A stretch of DNA of 14,047 bases from Thermodesulfovibrionales bacterium (GTDB lineage Bacteria; Nitrospirota; Thermodesulfovibrionia; Thermodesulfovibrionales; UBA1546). Below are positions 6,444 through 12,775 of this stretch, one piece after another (position 1 is the stretch's first letter; each line of letters starts with the position of its first letter). The notes under the pieces were generated by a model. The model was not told where the DNA came from, searched no databases, and saw only the letters and a program-made list of their open reading frames with translations. The DNA lies in the NCBI GenBank assembly GCA_030018605.1, contig JASEHP010000028.1, positions 1 to 14,047 on the forward strand, read 5' to 3'. The position numbers and the translations under genes were made by a program.

Positions 6444-8543
6444 TTATTTCTCTTCAGCCTTTTCTTTCTTCTGTGCAGCCCTGTCAGCGATTATCTTCTG
6501 CGCCTGATGCGAAGGCACTTCTTCGTAATGCGAGAACTCCATTGAATAGAGTCCCCTTCCTGATGTGAGGCTGTGGAGTTGGTTTGCGTATGTCAGCATC
6601 TCGGACATAGGCACTAATGCTGTTATCTTCTGGTTTCTCGCCTGTGATTCAACTCCCTGAACTTTTCCTCTCTTTGAATTGAGGTCGCCTATGACTGCGC
6701 CGAGCGTCTCATCAGGAGTTGTAATCTCTACTTTCATTACGGGTTCAAGGAGTATTGGCTTCGCATTTTCAACAGCCTTTTTTATACCTAATGAGCCTGC
6801 AATCTTAAACGCCATTTCCGATGAATCCACTGTATGATATGAGCCGTCATAAAGTGTAACCCTTACATCCACCATAGGATAACCGGCAATTATCCCTTCG
6901 TGCATTGCATCTACAATTCCTTTTTCTACGGCAGGTATGTATTGCCTTGGTATTGCTCCTCCGACTATATTGTCAACGAACTCAAAACCCTTGCCTCTCG
7001 GCAGCGGCTCTATCTTTATCCGGCAGTCTCCGTACTGTCCTCTTCCGCCTGACTGTTTTTTATACCTGCCATGCGCATCGGATGAAGCCCTGATTGTTTC
7101 CCTGTATGGAATCTTCGGAGTTTTCATAACAACCTCAACTCCGAACTTCCTTTTCAACCTTTCAAGCGCAACTTCAAGATGCACCTGTCCCATGCCTGAA
7201 AGTATCATCTCTTTTGTCTCTTCATCCCTGTGGAATTTAATGGTCGGGTCTTCTTCGAGAACTCTGTGAAGCCCTGTGCTGACTTTTTCTTCATCTCCTT
7301 TGCTTTTCGGGGCTATAGCATAGGAGATTATTGGTTCTGCAAACTTCACCTTCTCAAATATAATGGGATGAGCCTCATCAGAGAGCGTGTCTCCTGTGTT
7401 TGTCTCTTTGAGTTTTGATACAACTCCGATCTCGCCGGGGCCTAAACTGCTTGCCGGTATCTGCTTTTTGCCGAGGAGATAGAATATCTGGCCTATCCTT
7501 TCTTTCGCTCCTGTTGTTGCATTCAACACAGTTGAATCAGCCTTCAGAGCGCCTGAATAGACTCTGAATACAGAAAGCTTTCCCGCATAAGGGTCTGCTA
7601 TCGTCTTAAAAACGTATGCGGAGAACGGCTCTTTTTCGTCAGGCTTTCTCTGCGCGTCTTTTGAGTCTTTCGGGTTTTTGCCTTTAATGGGGAAAATTCT
7701 TACGAGGTCATGGGGAGAAGGCAGGCAGAGTATTATTGCATCCATGATCTGAGGGATGCCTATGTTTTTGGTTGCCGAGCCGCATACAACTGGAATAAAC
7801 CTTCTTGACAGAGACCCCTCTTTTATCCCTCTTATAAGTTCTTCCTGTGTCAGTTCGCCGCCTTCAAGGTATTTTTCAAGGAGCGCGTCTTCTGATTCGG
7901 CAATCTTTTCTACAAGCTTTTTCCTGTATTCCTGAGCCTCAGACAGCATATCAGAGGGGATGTCTGATTCCGCTGCCTTGCCGTCTGAAAACTTATATGC
8001 CTTCATGTTAATGAGATTGATTATTCCACTGAAAGTTTCTCCTGAACCTATTGGTATCTGAAGCGGAACGCCTTCTGTGCCGAAGGATTGGGCAAGTTCA
8101 TCAAGAGTGCCGGGGAAGTTGGCTGATTCTTTATCCATCTTGTTTATAAAAACTATTCTCGGGATTTCATATTCACAGGCGTATTTCCAGACCTTCTCTG
8201 TTTCTGCCTTAACGCCTGATAGGGCGCTGACTATAACGACAGCGCCATCAACAGCCTTGAGGCTTCCTCTGGTGTCTTCTATAAAATTTATGAATCCCGG
8301 CGTATCAATCAGGTTTATGCGGTGGCTGTCCCAGATGCAGAAGCCGAAAGCCGATGTAATGGTTATCTTTCTTGATATTTCTTCAGGTTCACAGTCAGTC
8401 GTTGTGTTGCCTTCTTCAATTCTGCCGAGCCTGTCAATAGAGCCTGAATTAAAAAGCATTGCCTCGGTCAGGGATGTTTTTCCCGCGCCTCCATGCGCAA
8501 TTACAGCGACATTCCGGATTTTATTAACATCAAAATTAGTCAT
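6444..8543 (-). CDS. EF-G-like translational GTPase (EF-G-2 type)
   Basis: A 699-residue protein with the complete EF-G domain plan. The GTPase domain has P-loop AHGGAGKT at 16-23, a switch I region GNTTTDCEPEEISRKITI at 45-62, DTPG at 80-83, NKMD at 134-137 and CGSA at 254-257. EF-G domains II-V follow, including GGRGQYGD of domain IV and the C-terminal region rich in EF-G motifs (DLNSKRGKVQG, MLTYANQLHSLTSGRG). Canonical EF-G has AHIDAGKT and a different switch I. The H-G-G-A-G-K-T form and EEGNTTTD resemble the second EF-G paralogue of Thermus and others. It may therefore be an alternative or specialised EF-G rather than the main translocase, which would be encoded elsewhere. A strong AAGGAGG lies 4 bases before the ATG. 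The upstream gap to rseC holds an octamer array. Confidence 0.9.
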   Translation of the reverse strand: MTNFDVNKIRNVAVIAHGGAGKTSLTEAMLFNSGSIDRLGRIEEGNTTTDCEPEEISRKITITSAFGFCIWDSHRINLIDTPGFINFIEDTRGSLKAVDGAVVIVSALSGVKAETEKVWKYACEYEIPRIVFINKMDKESANFPGTLDELAQSFGTEGVPLQIPIGSGETFSGIINLINMKAYKFSDGKAAESDIPSDMLSEAQEYRKKLVEKIAESEDALLEKYLEGGELTQEELIRGIKEGSLSRRFIPVVCGSATKNIGIPQIMDAIILCLPSPHDLVRIFPIKGKNPKDSKDAQRKPDEKEPFSAYVFKTIADPYAGKLSVFRVYSGALKADSTVLNATTGAKERIGQIFYLLGKKQIPASSLGPGEIGVVSKLKETNTGDTLSDEAHPIIFEKVKFAEPIISYAIAPKSKGDEEKVSTGLHRVLEEDPTIKFHRDEETKEMILSGMGQVHLEVALERLKRKFGVEVVMKTPKIPYRETIRASSDAHGRYKKQSGGRGQYGDCRIKIEPLPRGKGFEFVDNIVGGAIPRQYIPAVEKGIVDAMHEGIIAGYPMVDVRVTLYDGSYHTVDSSEMAFKIAGSLGIKKAVENAKPILLEPVMKVEITTPDETLGAVIGDLNSKRGKVQGVESQARNQKITALVPMSEMLTYANQLHSLTSGRGLYSMEFSHYEEVPSHQAQKIIADRAAQKKEKAEEK

Positions 8544-8547
8544 AAAA

Positions 8548-8554
8548 CCTCCTT
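8548..8554 (-). promoter_or_regulatory. Strong Shine-Dalgarno of the EF-G-like gene
   Basis: AAGGAGG on the minus strand followed by TTTT and the ATG at 8543. It is one of the two strongest ribosome binding sites in the window, the other being that of metK, and lies just downstream of the octamer array. Confidence 0.75.
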
Positions 8555-8566
8555 GTAGTTATAAAA

Positions 8567-8657
8567 GTGTCAAAGTATCAGAGTATCAAAGTATCAAAGT
8601 ATCAGAGTGTCAGAGTGTCAGGAACTTTGACGCTTTGACCCTATGACACTTTGACAC
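8567..8657. repeat. Octamer inverted array, copy B (rseC / EF-G gap)
   Basis: The longest copy. Seven octamers of form gtRtcaRa (gtgtcaaa, gtatcaga, gtatcaaa and so on) run from 8567 to about 8622. About four octamers of the complementary form, such as actttgac, continue to 8657. The arms can fold into a long imperfect hairpin on either strand. It fills most of the 133-base spacer between rseC and the EF-G-like gene. Confidence 0.9.
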
Positions 8658-8676
8658 TAACACGGTGATACTTCAT

Positions 8677-9102
8677 TTATTCCAAGATCTCTGCTATAAC
8701 AGGTTTTGGTTCTGTTTTTTTCTCTGCTGTCAGGCTCCATATCTTGATGCCTAAAAAGGCAATCAGGAATAAACCAAAGCCAAATATTGCCGACAGTATG
8801 TCGGGGTCTGTATCTTTGAACTGACTGCTGAAAACTTCTTTCCCGAGGACTGCGCCTGCAATCAGAGCTATTGCAGGAATGCCGTAAACAAGTATTGAAC
8901 CCTTGAGATATGTATATGACTTTATGACAACCCTGACCTTCTGCCCTGCCTTTGCGCCTGCCTTGTTAACCGCATCAATCTCCATTGACTGTTCATCAGG
9001 CTTGCATGTGCCTGCTGTGCATCCTTCACAGACGCTCTTTCTCGGAACCGAGACTTTCGCAAAAGCCCCTGTTGTGCTTTTTACTATCCCGATTTCTTCC
9101 AT
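8677..9102 (-). CDS. rseC: RseC/MucC-family (SoxR-reducing system) membrane protein
   Basis: A 141-residue protein of the RseC/MucC family. Members act in sigma-E envelope-stress signalling in E. coli or in electron-transfer complexes that keep SoxR reduced; the role here is not shown by the sequence. The N-terminal soluble part carries C25, C28 and C33 in CEGCTAGTC, the typical cysteine cluster, followed by a small beta-like region ending in VRVVIKSYTYLKGS. Two hydrophobic segments follow at about 69-88 and 104-122, so the protein is inner-membrane bound with a short acidic tail. No sigma factor or anti-sigma gene is adjacent, unlike the E. coli arrangement. The start at 9102 has no visible Shine-Dalgarno, but the family motif EEIGIVKS begins there. 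Confidence 0.88.
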   Translation of the reverse strand: MEEIGIVKSTTGAFAKVSVPRKSVCEGCTAGTCKPDEQSMEIDAVNKAGAKAGQKVRVVIKSYTYLKGSILVYGIPAIALIAGAVLGKEVFSSQFKDTDPDILSAIFGFGLFLIAFLGIKIWSLTAEKKTEPKPVIAEILE

Positions 9103-9155
9103 AGCAATGGCATTTTAACATACTGTGTTTTAAAAAATCTTGAGTCCGGACAGGG

Positions 9156-9590
9156 CTACCTGAGCTTAAGACGGTGCATCATAAACCCTGTATATTTATT
9201 CAGGAAATTGTTCCTGGAGAGGAAAGGAAAGACAGGTTTCTTTCTGGTTCCTAAACTGTCAAGAATGCGCTTTATCTCTGCATTGTCTCCGACGGAAAGG
9301 CCTTTTCTGAATGTTTCTATTGCATTCACTCTGCTCCCTGCCTTCAGATAAATCCTGCCGAGGTTCAGGTAGTGAGCCGGATTCTCAGGTTCCAGATGGA
9401 TTGCGTCATTGCAGAGCATAAGCCCGTATGTAATCTTTCCTCTTTCAAGGGCTATGCACATTCCAAGGTATGACTGTATGGGCGGCGTTTTTTTTATGTT
9501 ATGAGCTTTTTCAAAAAATGCGAGCGCGGCAAGCGGGTTATTATCGCTTAAAAGGGCTATTCCTTTTTCAAAAAGTTCATCGGCAGTCAT
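9156..9590 (-). CDS. Small TPR protein with the LGTRKK...PFLSR tail
   Basis: A 144-residue soluble protein. About three TPR-like helical pairs cover residues 4-110, with consensus residues in NPLAALAFFEKA, YLGMCIALERGKITYGLMLCNDAI and NPAHYLNLGRIYLKAGSRVNAIETFRKGL. Residues 113-144 are a basic tail, starting LGTRKKP and containing PFLSR and NKY-x-G. This tail is shared almost residue for residue with the C-terminus of the 254-residue protein at 298-1062. That protein has an extra N-terminal domain that this one lacks. The gene lies between cimA and rseC, 53 bases before rseC, with a weak AAAAAG as ribosome binding site. It is probably an adaptor; the partner is unknown. Confidence 0.85.
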   Translation of the reverse strand: MTADELFEKGIALLSDNNPLAALAFFEKAHNIKKTPPIQSYLGMCIALERGKITYGLMLCNDAIHLEPENPAHYLNLGRIYLKAGSRVNAIETFRKGLSVGDNAEIKRILDSLGTRKKPVFPFLSRNNFLNKYTGFMMHRLKLR

Positions 9591-9611
9591 TGTCTTTTTA
9601 AACTTGTTATT

Positions 9612-9631
9612 CCCTGTAGCTTGCTACCGGG
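9612..9631. repeat. GTAGC-TT-GCTAC hairpin element
   Basis: CCC-t-GTAGC (9612-9620), loop TT, GCTAC-c-GGG (9623-9631): an eight-base-pair stem with one mismatch. The word CTGTAGCTTGC (9614-9624) recurs exactly at 9765-9775, on the other side of the GTCATT element. No T run follows on either strand, so it is not a standard terminator. Confidence 0.7.
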
Positions 9632-9644
9632 TTATCATATTTCT

Positions 9645-9732
9645 GTCATTCTGGCTTGTCCAGAATCTTTCTGAAGGTCGAAGCGACTCTTCGCGGAGAC
9701 TCGCTACGAGATTCCAGACGAGCGGGAATGAC
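9645..9732. repeat. GTCATT...AATGAC palindromic element, copy 2
   Basis: An 88-base element with terminal GTCATTC/GAATGAC. The stem ATTCTGG (9648-9654) / CCAGAAT (9660-9666) encloses the same cttgt loop as copy 1, followed by the same CTTTCTGAAGG and by ATTCC (9711-9715) / GGAAT (9725-9729). Compared with copy 1 it has about 33 additional bases in the middle, rich in CGAAG/CTTCG and CTCG words. It occupies the 210-base cimA-TPR spacer, where no gene is seen. Confidence 0.88.
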
Positions 9733-9764
9733 AACAAACAACACAAATTCAACTTTTAAATATT

Positions 9765-9782
9765 CTGTAGCTTGCCGTGGGG
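9765..9782. repeat. Decayed copy of the GTAGC hairpin element
   Basis: CTGTAGCTTGC matches 9614-9624 exactly. The second arm is changed (CGTGGGG instead of TACCGGG), so the hairpin is largely lost. It lies 18 bases from the cimA stop. Confidence 0.5.
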
Positions 9783-9800
9783 TGATTCATTCGAAATATA

Positions 9801-11369
9801 TTACTCTTCTCCCTTCAGCAGTTTATATTCAATGCTGTCAACAAGCGCCTGCCATGATGCCTCTATAATGTTCTCCGATACGCCGACAGTGATCCACCTG
9901 TTTTTTTCATCTCCTGATTCCGCAAGCACTCTGACCTTTGCGGATGTTCCCCTGCCTGCCGTAAGCACTCTTACTTTGTAGTCGTGAAGTTTTACTTCTC
10001 TCAGTTCAGGGTAGAATTTCTCAAGGGCTTTTCTCAGTGCATTATCAAGGGCATTTACAGGACCAATGCCTGTGGCGGCAGTGTGTTCAGTTTTCCCTCC
10101 GACCTTCATCATTATCGTAGCTTCGCTTAAAGGGATTTCACCTTCCTTTCTCTTTTCAACGATTAACCTGAAGCCGATAAGGTCAAAGAATTTTCTGTGC
10201 AGGCCGAGCGCTTTTTTGAGAAGAAGCTCAAATGACGCATTGGCCCCTTCAAACTGAAAGCCCTGATGTTCGAGATCCTTCAAGGTGTTTAATATGTCCT
10301 GAAGCTGCGGAGAATCCGGAGCGATGTGGATGTTAAATTCCTTTGCCTTTCTGAGAATGTTGCTTTTCCCTGCAAGGTCTGAGATTAGTACCCTGTGCGA
10401 GTTTCCCACAAGTTCGGGTTTTATATGCTCGTATGTCTCAGGCCTTTTCATAACAGCACTCACATGCACGCCGCCCTTATGAGCGAAGGCGCTGTCTCCG
10501 ACAAAAGGCTGGCGCTTGAAATGCCTCATATTTGATATCTCGTTTACGAACCTTGAAACGTCTCTGAGCCTTTTCATCTGTGCATCCGTAATACATTTTA
10601 TCCCGAGTTTGAGATTAAGATTAGGGATTACAGAGCAGAGGTTGGCGTTTCCGCATCTTTCTCCAATGCCGTTTATTGTCCCCTGCACCTGAGATGCGCC
10701 CCGCTCAACCGCAATTATTGAATTTGCCACCGCGCATTCAGAGTCATTATGAGTATGTATCCCGATTGGCCCTTTTGTTTTTTTAATGACACCGGCAACT
10801 ATTTTTTGCATTTCATCAGGCATTGTGCCTCCGTTTGTGTCACACAACACGAGGAAGTCTGCGCCTGCATCCTGAGCAGAGATGAGGCATTTCAATGCAA
10901 GGGACGGATTGTCCTTGTATCCGTCAAAGAAATGTTCTGCATCAAAAAATACCTTGTCTGCGTATTTTTTAAGATAGGCCACTGAATTGTGGATTATCTC
11001 AAGGTTTTCCGAAGGTGTTATCTTCAGGGATTCTTTTATGTGGAAGTCCCATGTCTTTCCGAATATGGTTACTACAGGGGTTTCTGATGCAATAAGCGCC
11101 TTTATGTTTGCGTCATCTTTAGCTTTGTGTTTTGGCCTGTGCGTGCTCCCGAATGCAGCTACTACGGAATTTTTCAGCTTCAGCTTTTTTGACTTCTTAA
11201 AATAGTCTGCATCTTTGGGATTTGAACCGGGCCAGCCCCCCTCAATATAACGCACCCCCAGTTCATCAAGCTTCTCGGTAATCCTGAGTTTGTCCTCAAC
11301 AGAGAATGCAATATCCTCTGTCTGAGAGCCGTCCCTCAGTGTTGTATCGTATATCTCAACCTTACGCAT
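9801..11369 (-). CDS. cimA: (R)-citramalate synthase CimA
   Basis: CimA condenses pyruvate with acetyl-CoA to (R)-citramalate, the first step of the threonine-independent isoleucine pathway. It belongs to the isopropylmalate/homocitrate synthase family. The TIM-barrel catalytic domain begins with DTTLRDGSQ (8-16, with R12 and D13), contains the metal-binding HTHND (205-209) and GERCGNANL (236-244), and continues through FAHKGGVHVSA (295-305). Residues about 375-515 form the LeuA-type C-terminal regulatory domain, where isoleucine feedback usually acts. The 522-residue length and the GGWPGSNPKD segment match the citramalate-synthase subfamily rather than LeuA. The start has only a weak AAAAAG upstream because an octamer array ends seven bases before the ATG. 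It sits downstream of ahcY, while ileS lies further along the same block. Confidence 0.93.
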   Translation of the reverse strand: MRKVEIYDTTLRDGSQTEDIAFSVEDKLRITEKLDELGVRYIEGGWPGSNPKDADYFKKSKKLKLKNSVVAAFGSTHRPKHKAKDDANIKALIASETPVVTIFGKTWDFHIKESLKITPSENLEIIHNSVAYLKKYADKVFFDAEHFFDGYKDNPSLALKCLISAQDAGADFLVLCDTNGGTMPDEMQKIVAGVIKKTKGPIGIHTHNDSECAVANSIIAVERGASQVQGTINGIGERCGNANLCSVIPNLNLKLGIKCITDAQMKRLRDVSRFVNEISNMRHFKRQPFVGDSAFAHKGGVHVSAVMKRPETYEHIKPELVGNSHRVLISDLAGKSNILRKAKEFNIHIAPDSPQLQDILNTLKDLEHQGFQFEGANASFELLLKKALGLHRKFFDLIGFRLIVEKRKEGEIPLSEATIMMKVGGKTEHTAATGIGPVNALDNALRKALEKFYPELREVKLHDYKVRVLTAGRGTSAKVRVLAESGDEKNRWITVGVSENIIEASWQALVDSIEYKLLKGEE

Positions 11370-11375
11370 CTTTTT

Positions 11376-11434
11376 AAAGTATCAAAGGGTCAAAGTATCA
11401 AAGGGTCAAAGTTGTTCTGATACTCTGACACTTT
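11376..11434. repeat. Octamer inverted array, copy C (ahcY / cimA gap)
   Basis: Octamers AAAGTATC, AAAGGGTC, AAAGTATC, AAAGGGTC, AAAGTTGT, then inverted TCTGATAC, TCTGACAC. The array fills almost the whole 67-base spacer, ending two bases from the ahcY stop and starting seven bases before the cimA start codon. In the leftward transcript it would form a hairpin just before the cimA ATG. Confidence 0.9.
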
Positions 11435-11436
11435 AT

Positions 11437-12696
11437 CTATGTCCCCATCTCCCAGCTTGCCAGATATTTCTTCTGTGCCGAGGTTAATACATCTATCTTA
11501 ATCCCCATTGACTTAAGTTTCAACCTCGATATCTCACTGTCTATTTTTTCAGGGACGCTGTAAACTTTTCTTTCGAGCTTTCTGTAGTTTTTCACCATAT
11601 ATTCTGCGCACAATGCCTGGTTTGCAAAGCTCATGTCCATAACAGCGGAAGGATGTCCCTCAGCCGCTGCAAGATTAATAAGCCGCCCCTCTCCGAGGAG
11701 ATACACCCTTTTACCGTTCCTGAGAGTGTATTCTTCCACGAAATCCCTTATTGTTCTCCTTGACTTTGACAGTTTCTTAAGGGCATCTATTGCTATCTCA
11801 ACATTGAAATGCCCTGAATTGCAGAAAATGGCGCCGTCCTTCATAAGATTAAAGCATTCTTTGTATATAACGTCAATATCTCCGGTGGCTGTAACGAATA
11901 TATCTCCGATTCGCGCTGCATCTCTCATGGGCATAACATCAAATCCGTCCATAACAGCTTCAAGCCCGCGAAGAGGATTGACCTCTGTGATAATTATCTT
12001 TGCTCCCATGCCTTTTGCCCTCATCGCTATGCCTTTGCTGCACCATCCGTAGCCTGCTATAACGAATATTGAGCCTGCAATCAGCCTGTTTGTAGCCCGC
12101 ATTATTCCGTCTATGGTTGACTGTCCAGTGCCGTAACGGTTGTCAAACAAATATTTTGTATATGCGTCATTTACAGCGATGATGGGGTATTTCAAGACCC
12201 CTTTTTCAGCCATGGCCCTCAGCCTTATGACGCCTGTGGTTGTCTCTTCTGTCCCGCCTAACAGGTTTTTGAGGAGTTCTTTTTTCTTTGTATGGAGCGT
12301 TGAAACAATATCGGCTCCGTCATCCATTGTTATGTTCGGCTTAAGTGACAGGGCATCCATTATATGCCTGTAATAAGTCTTGTGGTCTTCGCCTTTTATA
12401 GCAAAAACAGAAATACCGGAGTTCTTAACGAGCGATGCGGCAACGTCATCCTGTGTGCTTAATGGATTTGACGCGCACAGGTATACCTGCGCTCCTCCTG
12501 CCTTCAGAGTTTCAGCAAGGTTTGCGGTTTCGGTGGTTACATGCAGACATGCGGCAAGCCTTACGCCTTTGAGAGGTTTTTCCTTTCTGAACCGTTCTGC
12601 GATGCTCTTGAGAACAGGCATCTCTTTAGCAGCCCATTCAATCCGTAATTTGCCTTTATTCGCCAGCTTGATATCTTTTACATCGTGCTTTATCAT
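11437..12696 (-). CDS. ahcY: Adenosylhomocysteinase AhcY
   Basis: A cytosolic NAD-dependent enzyme that hydrolyses S-adenosylhomocysteine to adenosine and homocysteine, relieving product inhibition of methyltransferases. The 419-residue length is the short class without the extra loop of the longer bacterial enzymes. Substrate-domain motifs are HVTTETANL (52-60), DDGAD (125-129) and GGTEETTTG (147-155). N176, K181, D185 and N186 in NDAYTKYLFDN match the catalytic N-x4-K-x3-DN pattern of the family. The NAD fold starts at GYGWCSKG (215-222), and H296 lies in CNSGHFNVE. The C-terminus ends in KKYLASWEMGT, like archaeal/thermophile-type members, instead of the DHYRY ending of the animal enzyme. 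GGAGG lies 4 bases before the ATG. It follows metK, giving two adjacent steps of the methyl cycle. Confidence 0.97.
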   Translation of the reverse strand: MIKHDVKDIKLANKGKLRIEWAAKEMPVLKSIAERFRKEKPLKGVRLAACLHVTTETANLAETLKAGGAQVYLCASNPLSTQDDVAASLVKNSGISVFAIKGEDHKTYYRHIMDALSLKPNITMDDGADIVSTLHTKKKELLKNLLGGTEETTTGVIRLRAMAEKGVLKYPIIAVNDAYTKYLFDNRYGTGQSTIDGIMRATNRLIAGSIFVIAGYGWCSKGIAMRAKGMGAKIIITEVNPLRGLEAVMDGFDVMPMRDAARIGDIFVTATGDIDVIYKECFNLMKDGAIFCNSGHFNVEIAIDALKKLSKSRRTIRDFVEEYTLRNGKRVYLLGEGRLINLAAAEGHPSAVMDMSFANQALCAEYMVKNYRKLERKVYSVPEKIDSEISRLKLKSMGIKIDVLTSAQKKYLASWEMGT

Positions 12697-12700
12697 CTAT

Positions 12701-12705
12701 CCTCC
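12701..12705 (-). promoter_or_regulatory. Shine-Dalgarno of ahcY
   Basis: GGAGG followed by ATAG and the ATG at 12696. It lies between the ahcY start and octamer array D, so here the array does not touch the ribosome binding site. Confidence 0.7.
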
Positions 12706-12714
12706 AATTTATTA

Positions 12715-12773
12715 GTGTCAGAGCGTCAGAGTATCAGAGCTTTGAGACTTTGACCCTTTGATGCTTTGATACT
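12715..12773. repeat. Octamer inverted array, copy D (metK / ahcY gap)
   Basis: Three left-arm octamers (gtgtcaga, gcgtcaga, gtatcaga) are followed by inverted units (gctttgag, actttgac, cctttgat, gctttgat, then a partial acttttta). It occupies most of the 79-base metK-ahcY spacer and ends two bases from the metK stop. Confidence 0.9.
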
Positions 12774-12775
12774 TT

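Noticed and set aside
8077..8646. A 189-codon open frame on the plus strand
   Set aside because: It is antisense to the clearly conserved EF-G-like gene, and its end is only the translated octamer array (KVSEYQS-type repeats). No family resemblance.
11376..12773. The repeated short units as a possible CRISPR array
   Set aside because: Units are 8 nt with no spacers and they invert within each copy; no cas genes are present.
12697..12775. SAH riboswitch before ahcY
   Set aside because: The spacer is almost entirely the octamer array, with no sequence left for a conserved aptamer.
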